Shown: one piece after another, positions 1 through 7,668 of the stretch
Layout of the letters: each line of letters begins with the position of its first letter
How positions within the stretch are numbered: the first letter of the stretch is position 1
Source of the DNA: a virus
Direction: 5' to 3' (one strand)
IMG/VR virus record: IMGVR_UViG_3300021559_000325
Span: 1 to 36,698 of that record
Length of the DNA: 36,698 bases
Notes under the pieces: generated by a model
Told to the model about the DNA's origin: nothing
The model's input: only the letters and a program-made list of their open reading frames with translations
Databases searched by the model: none
Position numbers and translations under genes: made by a program

Positions 1-27
1 CCCTCACCTGGCAGCATCCGCCCTCCT

Positions 28-556
28 TCACATCCCCATACCATTTCTTACTACGAACGCCTGACAAGCCCGTCCCGTAGCTGCTACTTCCTCCGTCTGC
101 AAGATCAAGGCTTGAATATCTCGCGCCACCGCGTCAGGAAGTAGCCCGCCGCCGGGATCGGCTGCAGCGCCTCCTTCGGCGCCAACGGCACCGGCCGGGG
201 CGGCAGGTCCAGCACTTGCACAGAAGGCGGGCTTGCGCATGCGCTCAGCAGCAGCAAGACGAGCGAGTACATCGCTGATTTCGTCATCGTAGACTTTCTT
301 GATGGCCGCCGATTTGATGGCCTGTTGCCTGGCTTGCGCCAGGTTCTCGGTGGCGCGCTGCGCCACCGCCTTCGTTTCCGCTGCCGCGCGGGTCTTCTTG
401 TCGATATTCCACAGCGCCTGCACGGCGGCGCGGCCCTGGGCGACTCCCTGCGCACGCTGATACACCATGCCGAAGCCGGCCAGCACGCACGCACGCCAGC
501 AAAGCACAGTACAACCACCACGGCACCTTGCCCGCCATCTTGGCCAGCGTGATCAC
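28..556 (-). pseudogene. inner-membrane spanin (Rz-like), frameshifted by an extra GCGT
   Basis: In phage lysis the inner spanin sits in the cytoplasmic membrane and bridges to the outer-membrane lipoprotein spanin. The gene would start at a GTG at 556 that overlaps the endolysin TGA, the same junction type as holin-endolysin. The N-terminus reads MAGKVPWWLYCALLAC and then leaves frame; the frame holding the remaining 150 or so residues resumes with LAGFGMVYQRAQG. The break lies in a triple GCGT (plus strand 485-496). Removing one unit restores a continuous transmembrane helix followed by an Ala/Gln/Lys-rich periplasmic helix, as expected for Rz. As written, only a GTG at 507 could start the downstream frame, giving 159 residues with a poor membrane anchor. 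The Rz call rests on position, topology and the embedded Rz1-like gene. A sequencing error in the tetranucleotide is possible. Confidence 0.6.
105..287 (-). CDS. outer-membrane spanin lipoprotein (Rz1-like), embedded
   Basis: This 60-residue ORF lies wholly inside the inner spanin gene in another frame, the classic Rz/Rz1 arrangement. It starts with ATG at 287 (MTKSAMYSLVLLLLSAC). A short hydrophobic segment ends in a lipobox LLSAC with the acylated Cys at residue 17. The mature part is short and proline-rich (DLPPRPVPLAPKEALQPIP), typical of Rz1-type outer spanins that attach to the outer membrane and bind the inner spanin. The start could also be the Met at residue 6. The frame is intact although the overlapping inner spanin carries a frameshift upstream of it. 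Confidence 0.8.
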   Translation of the reverse strand: MTKSAMYSLVLLLLSACASPPSVQVLDLPPRPVPLAPKEALQPIPAAGYFLTRWREIFKP

Positions 557-1077
557 GCCAGCACCTTGCGCGCTTCCCGGTACAAGGCCAAACGCTCGGC
601 CAGGCCGTTCACGCCACCGTTGATGCGGCGCGTCACCCGCTCTTGGTCGCCTGCATCGGCCAGGGCATTCAAACCGCGCGTCTGCCAGAACCAACCGGCC
701 GAACGGCAGGCGTTGGCGGTCTGCTCGAGCAACTCGGGCTGGGCCAGCAGATCCAGGCCCAGCGCCTTGCCACAGGCGGCGTAGTTGGCGCGGCCAGTCA
801 CCTGCAGCAAGCCGCGCCCACGGAAGCGCACGCCGTCGCCGCGCTGGGTGTTGCCCAGGTCGACGCGCCCCTCGTAGGCCTGGCCGCTGGCCAGCTCGCG
901 CACATAGCGCAGCTGGCCGGACTCGTGCCCCACCTGGGACAGGAAGGAAGCCTGGCGTGCCGGGGTCGTGATCCCGAATTCCACCATGGTCGCATTCAGC
1001 GGCGCCAGGAAGGCTACCGCGCGCGTGCGAGCCAGCGGCATGATAGCCAGCAGCTGGACCAGCGTGACGGCGCTCAC
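553..1077 (-). CDS. endolysin, GH19 chitinase-like lysozyme
   Basis: A 174-residue peptidoglycan hydrolase that degrades the cell wall after holin triggering. The family is recognisable by QVGHESGQLRYVREL (residues 48-62, with E52 and E61 as likely catalytic acids), RFRGRGLLQVTGRANYA (85-100) and the C-terminal INGG (152-155), all typical of phage GH19 enzymes. I chose the GTG at 1077 because it overlaps the holin stop as GTGA; a longer reading upstream would lie inside the holin. There is no signal peptide, so export would depend on the holin. It overlaps the downstream spanin by GTGA. Confidence 0.9.
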   Translation of the reverse strand: MSAVTLVQLLAIMPLARTRAVAFLAPLNATMVEFGITTPARQASFLSQVGHESGQLRYVRELASGQAYEGRVDLGNTQRGDGVRFRGRGLLQVTGRANYAACGKALGLDLLAQPELLEQTANACRSAGWFWQTRGLNALADAGDQERVTRRINGGVNGLAERLALYREARKVLA

Positions 1078-1502
1078 AGGCCACCCCGCACGTCCTTGAC
1101 GACGGCGGCCGCATCGCGCGCCAGCTCGCCGATGTCCTTGTCCCGGCGCTTGTCGAACCAACGCACCGTGGCGCCCAGCACCCACCAGGCGGGCAAGCCG
1201 GCGGCCACCATCAGCGGCGCGGCGATGAACAGGAAGCCCAGCGCCGGGTCGCTACCGTACAGCACGGCGACGGCGCGCGCGCTGTCGAACAGGCCCGGCA
1301 TCCAGTTGCGCACGACCACAACCAGGGCCGGCCCCATCAGGGCGGAAAACAGAATGGTGACGAAGAAGCGTACGCCCGCTTCCTTGGCAGTTTTTGGCCA
1401 CATAAACATGAATCCCAGTGAGGTTGCGGCAGCGCCGGCAAGAACCGGGATGCCAAAAATTTTGATCAGTGCGCCGCCGGCGGCGGTCGTTTCGATGGCC
1501 AT
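1074..1502 (-). CDS. putative holin
   Basis: A 142-residue membrane protein just upstream of the endolysin and overlapping its start by 4 bases, so a holin role is inferred from position. Hydrophobic segments lie at about residues 10-34, 44-64 and 83-109, followed by a charged cytoplasmic-type tail (RWFDKRRDKDIGELARD). The start is preceded by CTGAAAGG, a good ribosome binding site, just after a terminator hairpin. I cannot assign a named holin family. Confidence 0.7.
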   Translation of the reverse strand: MAIETTAAGGALIKIFGIPVLAGAAATSLGFMFMWPKTAKEAGVRFFVTILFSALMGPALVVVVRNWMPGLFDSARAVAVLYGSDPALGFLFIAAPLMVAAGLPAWWVLGATVRWFDKRRDKDIGELARDAAAVVKDVRGGL

Positions 1503-1528
1503 GTAGTGCCTTTCAGGTGGTGGAAATG

Positions 1529-1551
1529 AAAAAACCCGCCGAAGCGGGTTT
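1529..1551 (-). terminator. rho-independent terminator after the fibre gene
   Basis: Read on the minus strand: stem AAACCCGC, loop TTCG, stem GCGGGTTT, then a T run. The UUCG tetraloop makes it very stable. It lies between the S74 fibre gene and the holin, so it would separate structural from lysis transcription unless read through. Confidence 0.85.
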
Positions 1552-1571
1552 GTGGTGAATGCTGTTATTCT

Positions 1572-2612
1572 TTATGCGGCTTCAAGCGCCGTCAGCCGCG
1601 CCTCCTGGCCAGCGGCAATAAACATGGACAGTTCGTCGTAACGGAAGGCGTAACGGTCACCAGCCTCCAGCGTGACCTCTGTGTACGCTGCGCGCGCCTC
1701 GACGGCCAGCTGGCCATCGCTGGCCGGTACAGCCGGCGTGATGATGTCACCGAATGAATTGCGTACCTCTGGCGCCGCCTCAGTAGCGGGAATGGCTGGC
1801 CGGGCCTCGATGGCCGGGTGCTCGATGGTCTGCTGCTCCCAGGTGTCGTGGCAAATAAATCCGTAGTTGAACGGGTCCAGTCCATGCGCCTGCATGATCT
1901 CAATGGCGCGCTGCACGGTCGGACCGACGTGCTCGCGTGCATCAGGCCCCCTGCAGTCGACGGCATCGCGCCAACGGTAAGCGCCGATGGCACGGGCGAT
2001 ATCCTTGGCGGCGGCAATTTCGGCCGCAGTCAGGCCCCGGAAATCACATTTCAGGCGCGCGTCGGAGGTGTTGATGGTACCGGTCCGGGCGTACAGGGTT
2101 GCATAGGCTAATGCTGCCGTCCCTACCGTGTGCGTATTGTCGGCAATGGGCACAATGTTTGCGGCGCTCACTCGCCCAGCAACTGTCAAATTTCCTGCCC
2201 CGCTGATCGACAGCAACGAACCGGTCTCCGTCGTACTACCCGCATCTTGAAAGCTCACAGCCAATATGTAGCCTCCCGTCCCTCCCGCGACGCTGCCGGT
2301 CGACAACAGGAATCGGCCAGAATTCGACAAACCTGGGACCGATGCTACTCCGACGGACAGTGCTGGGTACAGGACGCCTCCCACGCCTCCTACCAAACCA
2401 TTAGGACGCAGCAGGGCCGAAGCCCATGTCGCCGCTGCGACTGTGCCGGCGATTATGCTCGTTGCCGATAGGGAGCTGGAGCTGCTCACGGGGCCAGTTA
2501 ACGCGCCACCAGTCAGCGGCAGTGCGTTATATGGCCCTGCGGCGAATGCCGTGTACAGCAAGTTCAACCGCTCGTTGACATTCGGCATGCCGTCGTAAAA
2601 ATAATCAGCCAT
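1572..2612 (-). CDS. tail fibre with C-terminal S74 intramolecular chaperone
   Basis: A 346-residue distal tail protein. Residues 1-180 are Gly/Ala/Ser/Thr-rich, fibre-like sequence (for example LPLTGGALTGPVSS at about 31-44, a motif common in beta-helical fibres). The hallmark TSDARLK follows at 182-188. In the peptidase S74/endosialidase chaperone family, Ser183 and Lys188 would form the self-cleavage dyad, and the C-terminal domain (183-346) helps trimerisation before being released. The C-terminal part has the usual DPFNYGFICHD and Glu-rich features. The start ATG directly abuts the upstream stop (TAAATG). It is probably the receptor-binding fibre; the receptor is unknown. Confidence 0.85.
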   Translation of the reverse strand: MADYFYDGMPNVNERLNLLYTAFAAGPYNALPLTGGALTGPVSSSSSLSATSIIAGTVAAATWASALLRPNGLVGGVGGVLYPALSVGVASVPGLSNSGRFLLSTGSVAGGTGGYILAVSFQDAGSTTETGSLLSISGAGNLTVAGRVSAANIVPIADNTHTVGTAALAYATLYARTGTINTSDARLKCDFRGLTAAEIAAAKDIARAIGAYRWRDAVDCRGPDAREHVGPTVQRAIEIMQAHGLDPFNYGFICHDTWEQQTIEHPAIEARPAIPATEAAPEVRNSFGDIITPAVPASDGQLAVEARAAYTEVTLEAGDRYAFRYDELSMFIAAGQEARLTALEAA

Positions 2613-3467
2613 TTAAATTCCTTCGATTTGCAGTGGTGCGGAATACGTTTCAAAGTACGGCGTTGCCACCGCATCGATATTGCTGGCCTTGCCATACAGC
2701 ATATGGTCCTGCTCCAACAGTGGGTCCGGGTTTTCCGGGAACAAACTGAACAGCATCGCCTTGCCCTTGCCGCTCTCGCGCAGGATGCGCATGAAACGTG
2801 CGCGGTCCGCTGGCGTAAGGTGCGCCAGATTGATGCTCAGCTTGTCGCTGGTCGGGCGGATCTGCGTCTTGAGGTCGCCGGCACCTGTGCGGTAGTCTTC
2901 GCTGGCATCCTGCAGTTGCAGCTGGGCGCCGTATTCGGCGTTGTGTTCCGGCGACCAGTAATTCCCCACCACCAGGCGCGATATATCCAGGTAGCCTTCC
3001 GGGCTTTGTGGCGCGGATACCTCGATCACCAGTTTGCGCACGCGCACGGGCGCGAACCAGGCGACGCCATCGGCGCCACCACCGCGCGCCCATGTGTTCG
3101 CGCCACCCCACTTGTAGGCATTCCAGCCCAGCGGCAGCACGCCCCAGGGATAGGAGCCATGCACGGAGGCCGGGCACGGGAAGATGCTGCCTGTGTCGAG
3201 CACAGGCACGGCATCGCCCGGCTGGGCATAGCCGCGCACGCGCATGCGAGCGCTGCTGGTCATGTTGGTGAAGATCAGCGCCACGCAGCCGACGGCTTCT
3301 TGCGTGGGCCAGATGGCGGTGATGGTCTGTGCGGTGACGCTGGCGCGAAGCACGGCAGCCTTGCTATCGCGCTGCAGGTTGGCCGGGCCCAGCGCGCCGA
3401 CTTGGCTCGAAGCGGTCAGCACCGCGCGGTCGGCGGCGTTATCGTGGATGATGCGAAGATTTGGCAT
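2613..3467 (-). CDS. unidentified tail-tip associated protein
   Basis: 284 residues, no family recognised with confidence. The sequence is rich in aromatic and beta-prone stretches (ITAIWPTQEAVGCVALIF, about 49-66; WNAYKWGGANTWARGGG, about 118-134) with no membrane segment or signal peptide. The first 170 residues look like a beta-sandwich of the discoidin or carbohydrate-binding type, but this is an impression only. Its place between the tail-tip fibre proteins and the S74 fibre, in a tightly packed run of genes, points to a virion component of the distal tail. Confidence 0.65.
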   Translation of the reverse strand: MPNLRIIHDNAADRAVLTASSQVGALGPANLQRDSKAAVLRASVTAQTITAIWPTQEAVGCVALIFTNMTSSARMRVRGYAQPGDAVPVLDTGSIFPCPASVHGSYPWGVLPLGWNAYKWGGANTWARGGGADGVAWFAPVRVRKLVIEVSAPQSPEGYLDISRLVVGNYWSPEHNAEYGAQLQLQDASEDYRTGAGDLKTQIRPTSDKLSINLAHLTPADRARFMRILRESGKGKAMLFSLFPENPDPLLEQDHMLYGKASNIDAVATPYFETYSAPLQIEGI

Positions 3468-3468
3468 A

Positions 3469-4296
3469 TTAGGGAAATTTAGCGTTGTCGATCACCGAGA
3501 GGCGCGAATACACGGTCTGGCATTTCGAATTATCAATAATCAGGGGTCCACTGACGTCCATCTCATCTGCGCTCGCCGCGATACGGCGCACCTGCAGCTG
3601 ATTGCCGCTGGCCCAGTACATCGATTCGTAGTGCAGCACCGCATAGCGGTTCATGGTCCGGCCGTCGTCTTCATACGAATACAGGTAATACGGCATCGAG
3701 ACCATGCCACGGGTATTCGCGCTGATGGATTTGCCTTGCATGCTGAACGGCAAGTTGACCGCCGTGTCCTGGCCATTCGCTGGGGCGCTGTCACTGGGCG
3801 GCACCGGCCAGGGGAGTGTCAGCTCGACATCGTAGGTATCGCCAGCCAGGCGCAACATGCGTTTGCCGCTGAGAAACACCAGCGCCTTTTCCTCCAGCGT
3901 ACGGACCAGCAGGCCGTAGCCATATGGGCGCGCTGGAGGATTTAGATCCAGGCGCCCGAATACCCGCAAGTACAGCGCCAGAGCGGGGCCATTGTGGTTA
4001 TTGATGGCCATGGTCGCGCGCCAGCTATCGCCACCCAGAAACTGCAACTTGCGCAGACTCATGCCCGTGCGCGAACGGAAAGCATCCAGCCCGGTCGTGC
4101 CGATGTCCTGGGCCGTGATGTTGTAGGGCACGTCAAAATACAGCTGGGGCATACCCTTGCACTGAAAATCGACCGTTGGGTACGCGCCGATCTGGCTGGG
4201 GATGAGGTATTTTCCAAGGTACACGTAAGCACGCAGGCTGGAATCGATGGTGATATTGCCCTTCTCCAGGTTCTTCGCTTGAAAGCCCATTCTCAT
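3469..4296 (-). CDS. unidentified tail-tip associated protein
   Basis: 275 residues of unknown function. I took the ATG at 4296 (MRMGFQAKNLE) because it overlaps the stop of the preceding gene as ATGA; a start 14 codons further up would run deep into that gene. It is rich in aromatic residues and beta-like segments (YVYLGKYLIPS, MPYYLYSYEDDG) with no signal peptide or transmembrane helix. It belongs to the set of three unassigned genes between the J-like fibre protein and the S74 fibre, so a structural or host-recognition role in the tail tip is inferred from context. Confidence 0.65.
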   Translation of the reverse strand: MRMGFQAKNLEKGNITIDSSLRAYVYLGKYLIPSQIGAYPTVDFQCKGMPQLYFDVPYNITAQDIGTTGLDAFRSRTGMSLRKLQFLGGDSWRATMAINNHNGPALALYLRVFGRLDLNPPARPYGYGLLVRTLEEKALVFLSGKRMLRLAGDTYDVELTLPWPVPPSDSAPANGQDTAVNLPFSMQGKSISANTRGMVSMPYYLYSYEDDGRTMNRYAVLHYESMYWASGNQLQVRRIAASADEMDVSGPLIIDNSKCQTVYSRLSVIDNAKFP

Positions 4297-4643
4297 AGCG
4301 CCGCTCCGGTAAAGTAAATCATCATGTAGCCATCGCACACCGGTAAGCCGGCAGTGGCATTGTCGACAAACACCTGGACCGTCGGGATGCCCGATGGATA
4401 GCTGACGCGACAGCTCAGCACCGCCCAGCCGTCAACGTCACCGGTTTGATAGGGTGAAACCAGATTGGCAACGATTTTCTTTCCGGCATAAGCCGGGTAT
4501 GAGAATGTACGACCAGCCCCGGTACCGACACTGGCCCCGGCAATCGCCTCTTCTACAATACAGAACAGGGTGTTCTCCTCCCGGCTGTCATAGAGCACTT
4601 CTCGGGTTTGCAAATCCCGGCTTATCACGCCATGGCTGTTCAT
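4293..4643 (-). CDS. unidentified small tail-module protein
   Basis: 116 residues, mixed alpha/beta composition, no recognised domain. It begins with ATG overlapping the stop of the fibre-like gene (ATGA at 4643-4640) and ends overlapping the next start (ATGA at 4296-4293), so it is translationally coupled on both sides. The C-terminal half (VQVFVDNATAGLPVCDG, then YMMIYFTGAAL) looks like a compact beta domain. A virion or tail-assembly role is inferred only from position. Confidence 0.65.
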   Translation of the reverse strand: MNSHGVISRDLQTREVLYDSREENTLFCIVEEAIAGASVGTGAGRTFSYPAYAGKKIVANLVSPYQTGDVDGWAVLSCRVSYPSGIPTVQVFVDNATAGLPVCDGYMMIYFTGAAL

Positions 4644-6202
4644 ATATCCAGATTCCCGAACTGCGCCGTAACAACTTCAGCGCCTGCCGCATCGATGCCA
4701 ATTGATTTCAGCGCGTCACCATACATCTCCATGCGCGCACCGCTGGCGCGGCTGCGCAGCAGACCGATCGTACCTGTCACGGCCGACAGGGTGCCGTAGA
4801 AAGTCGCCGTGCCGTTTACAATGGAAAATGCTGGCGCGAAAACGTTGCCGGCTGCGTCGACACCAAAATACTTCCCTGTTTGCGGATTGCCGATATACAG
4901 GCCGCCGGCGCTCAAATGATAGCCAGTACCTAAATTGCCGGTAACCGGCCAACCTGATGCACTGGTGGGATACCCCGTGCCACCATGCAGCGTCGTACCG
5001 TACAGGTCGCCAGCAACCACGCTCCCCAGATTCGCCTTGATGGCGCCGAGCGTGTCGCCCACAATCGCCTTCGCCGCCACCGTCCCATCGACCAGCAAGC
5101 TGCCATTCAACACCGTCCCCAGCACCATCCAGGCTCCATCAACGTAGAACTTCGTCACCGCATGCGTCCCGTCATACAAGGTCACCACGTCGCGGTTGAG
5201 CGGCGCGCCATAGCCTGCACGCCCCAGTTCATACACGGCCGATGCATCCGACCAGACCGAGTAGCCGGGCGCCGCCACCGTGACGGTGCCGCGCTGGCCG
5301 TTGGCACCATCGGCGGCCAGGCGCGCCGCGGCGGCCCATTCGCCTGGGGCGATGTCGTCGGTCGCCGTGCGCGAAGCGGCCGTGGCGCCCGAGGTGAACA
5401 GATAGGCGCCGCCGGCCGTCGGCACCTGGGCCGACCAGCCATTATTCAGGCCCGTTAGCGCGCCAGTGGCAAAGGTGAACGTGCATGCCGCACTCGGCAG
5501 CGCCGGCGCAATATTCGTGGCGCCGCGCTGGTAGATGCGCACGGGTGCCACGTTCAAGCCGTCGGCACCATCCTTGGCCAGCTGCACCGCCCCCGCCCAC
5601 TCATTGGCGGCGATATTGTCCGTGGCATTGCGCGAACTGGCGGCGGCCACGCGCACGTACAGCGGCGCTGTGCCAGCCGGAATGTTCTTCGACCAGCCAT
5701 TGGCCAGGTCGTTGCCGGCCGGCGTCGTGATGCTGGCCGTGGCAAAGGCAAAGATCACGTCACCTGGCGAATCGCCAGGTGCGGCTGCCGCGCGCTTGTA
5801 GGCGAAAGCCTGCCCCGTGTTCAAGCCAGCCAGGCCAGGCTCACCGGTCACGCCATCGAAGACCTTGCTGATCATGTAGTTGCCGACGTAGTCAACACCA
5901 AATTCACGGATGCGGGCCTGCACCAGGGCCGTATCGGTCGTCATGCTGGCAAAATCGACCGTGGCCACGTTGCCGTTGACGGTCATCTGCGTGCCGGCGG
6001 ACACCGAAAACACGATATCGCCCACCACATTGACCGGCTTGGCGGTGATGGCAATCGAGCCGGGCGCGCCGGCGCCGGCGCTGTTCACGCGAAACACGGG
6101 CGTGCTGCCCGCCAGCAGGATCGCCTTGCCGTCGGCCGTGGTGCTGAAGCGCTCCGCCGTCGCCTGCAGCAGCGTGTCACGGGCACCGCCGATGGCTGTC
6201 AT
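4640..6202 (-). CDS. tail-tip fibre protein, J-like C-terminal region
   Basis: 520 residues; start ATG at 6202 overlaps the hub gene stop as ATGA. Two diverged repeats of about 85 residues (roughly 125-205 and 216-296) share the plan NGWS...VP...A.LF/LYV...AASR.ATD.IA..EWA.A..LA.DGA.G. Repeats of this kind occur in central tail fibres. The section GDTLGAIKANLGSVVAGDLYG (around 380) resembles the DUF1983-type region at the end of lambda J-like host-specificity proteins. It would extend from the tail-tip hub toward the host surface. The split of a J-like protein into hub and fibre genes is inferred from order and sequence style. Confidence 0.7.
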   Translation of the reverse strand: MTAIGGARDTLLQATAERFSTTADGKAILLAGSTPVFRVNSAGAGAPGSIAITAKPVNVVGDIVFSVSAGTQMTVNGNVATVDFASMTTDTALVQARIREFGVDYVGNYMISKVFDGVTGEPGLAGLNTGQAFAYKRAAAAPGDSPGDVIFAFATASITTPAGNDLANGWSKNIPAGTAPLYVRVAAASSRNATDNIAANEWAGAVQLAKDGADGLNVAPVRIYQRGATNIAPALPSAACTFTFATGALTGLNNGWSAQVPTAGGAYLFTSGATAASRTATDDIAPGEWAAAARLAADGANGQRGTVTVAAPGYSVWSDASAVYELGRAGYGAPLNRDVVTLYDGTHAVTKFYVDGAWMVLGTVLNGSLLVDGTVAAKAIVGDTLGAIKANLGSVVAGDLYGTTLHGGTGYPTSASGWPVTGNLGTGYHLSAGGLYIGNPQTGKYFGVDAAGNVFAPAFSIVNGTATFYGTLSAVTGTIGLLRSRASGARMEMYGDALKSIGIDAAGAEVVTAQFGNLDI

Positions 6203-7668
6203 ACCAGCACTCCCACCGTCACGCGCCCTGCCAGCCATTGGTGCGACAGCAGCACCACCACGCCAGGTGCACCGCCCTGCAGGCCAAAGCGATCATCGCG
6301 CAACACCACAGGCTGCCCCAGTTCCAGCATCATCATCTCAGGCTCTCCGTCAAATTCATAAATGGTGCGCTGCACCTTGTTCAGGGCCAGGCGCCGCGCC
6401 GCTTCCGCCTGGGCGTCTGCGTTGGTCTTGAGGCAGGTATCGATCTGCGGCGGGTCGTCCGTCAGGCGGTAGCGCGTGCGCACCGCTTCATCGACCGCCG
6501 TTTCGGTCAGCCATTCCGTGGCATACAGGTCGGCATGCGCCGGCGGGATGCTGGTGGTCAGGCTGGCCTGCACCGTGTAATTACGGTCAAAGGCGATCTT
6601 GACGGCGGCGACCACGGGCAGGCGCTGCACCGGGCGCAGGGAATCGAGCCGCATGTGCTCTGGGCCGATCTCCACCGGCACGCCGGCGGCCGGCAGCGCA
6701 ATCTGCACCAGGCGCAGCTGGCCGGTGCGCGACATGACCGCCTGGGCGCCCACACTGGCCGCCAGCTGCTGGATCGCCTGCGCCTGGTTCGTCCGGTCCG
6801 CAACGTACAGGCCCACCAGCTGCGGGTGGGCGGCGTCGAAGGCGGCCAGGTTCGCCAGGTCCAGATCAGCCAGCGTAAAACGGTCGGCCGCCTTGCCGTA
6901 GGCCGTGGCGATGCGCTGCACCAGCGGCGCGATGCGCGGCGCATAGCCGCCGCCCTTGTCTCCCTGCACGCTGACCGTGATCGTGGTGGAAAACGGGTCA
7001 GTGGTCAGGTTGAAGCGCCCCGCCTGGTCATTCAAGGCCACGGCAATAGGCTTGCCGTTCGTGCGCACCTCAAAACTCGACTCCACCGCGCCCAGGAATC
7101 CATACTCCAGCGTGGCGGGATTGGTCAGCAGCGGCGTCACGTTGTGGCATTCGCCGAACGGGATCGGCAGGGTCGCGTCCTTGTTTGGCGTGGTGCCGCC
7201 CAGCTTTGCCTCGGCAATAGGCGTGTCCAGGCGCTGCAGCTTGTCGCGCAGTGATAGGTTGATCGATTCGCGCGCCGAACTGCCGATATCGGCGACGATG
7301 CCGTCAAAAATCAGGCGAAAGTCACTGCGCGGCCAGGCCGGGTCACCGGACCAGGCCCTGATGGGCCGGTTACGCCAGACGTCGGCGAGCCAGCTATCGA
7401 GCGCGCCATCGGTGTTGTCGAGCTCAATATCCCCGCCCGACAGGCCGGCCTCGCCGGTCAGGCTGACCTGCTCGGTGAAGGCCAGCCCGCCGGTGGCCAG
7501 TGGCAAGTACTCGACGTTGGACGGGATGTCGGTCGGGCCTGTGATATACGGCCAGGACGAGATAAACCGTGTCACTTCGACGCCTGCCACATTCACCTGC
7601 GCCTCGATCAGCACCATACGGGTGGCCGACGAGCTTTGCAGCCATGCCAAAAATTGCGCGTCTGTCAT
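6199..7668 (-). CDS. tail-tip hub / baseplate protein
   Basis: 489 residues directly after the tape measure gene, with ATGA overlaps at both ends. The early part has the look of a tail-hub barrel (MVLIEAQVNVAGVEVTRFISSWPY, residues about 18-41, then GGDIELDNTDGALD). The C-terminal part has EFDGEPEMMMLELGQPVVLRDDRFGL, a pattern seen in gp27/gpJ-like hubs. It probably forms the ring at the tail end that holds the fibre and the tape measure C-terminus. No enzymatic motif seen. Function is inferred from order and general hub features. Confidence 0.7.
   Translation of the reverse strand: MTDAQFLAWLQSSSATRMVLIEAQVNVAGVEVTRFISSWPYITGPTDIPSNVEYLPLATGGLAFTEQVSLTGEAGLSGGDIELDNTDGALDSWLADVWRNRPIRAWSGDPAWPRSDFRLIFDGIVADIGSSARESINLSLRDKLQRLDTPIAEAKLGGTTPNKDATLPIPFGECHNVTPLLTNPATLEYGFLGAVESSFEVRTNGKPIAVALNDQAGRFNLTTDPFSTTITVSVQGDKGGGYAPRIAPLVQRIATAYGKAADRFTLADLDLANLAAFDAAHPQLVGLYVADRTNQAQAIQQLAASVGAQAVMSRTGQLRLVQIALPAAGVPVEIGPEHMRLDSLRPVQRLPVVAAVKIAFDRNYTVQASLTTSIPPAHADLYATEWLTETAVDEAVRTRYRLTDDPPQIDTCLKTNADAQAEAARRLALNKVQRTIYEFDGEPEMMMLELGQPVVLRDDRFGLQGGAPGVVVLLSHQWLAGRVTVGVLV

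Noticed and set aside
325-1506. Long plus-strand open frames over the lysis genes
   Set aside because: They mirror the coding minus strand in a GC-rich region and show no domain; the minus-strand genes have families and coupled starts.
4640-6202. Fibre repeats as a sign of a diversity-generating retroelement
   Set aside because: No reverse transcriptase gene and no template repeat in the window.
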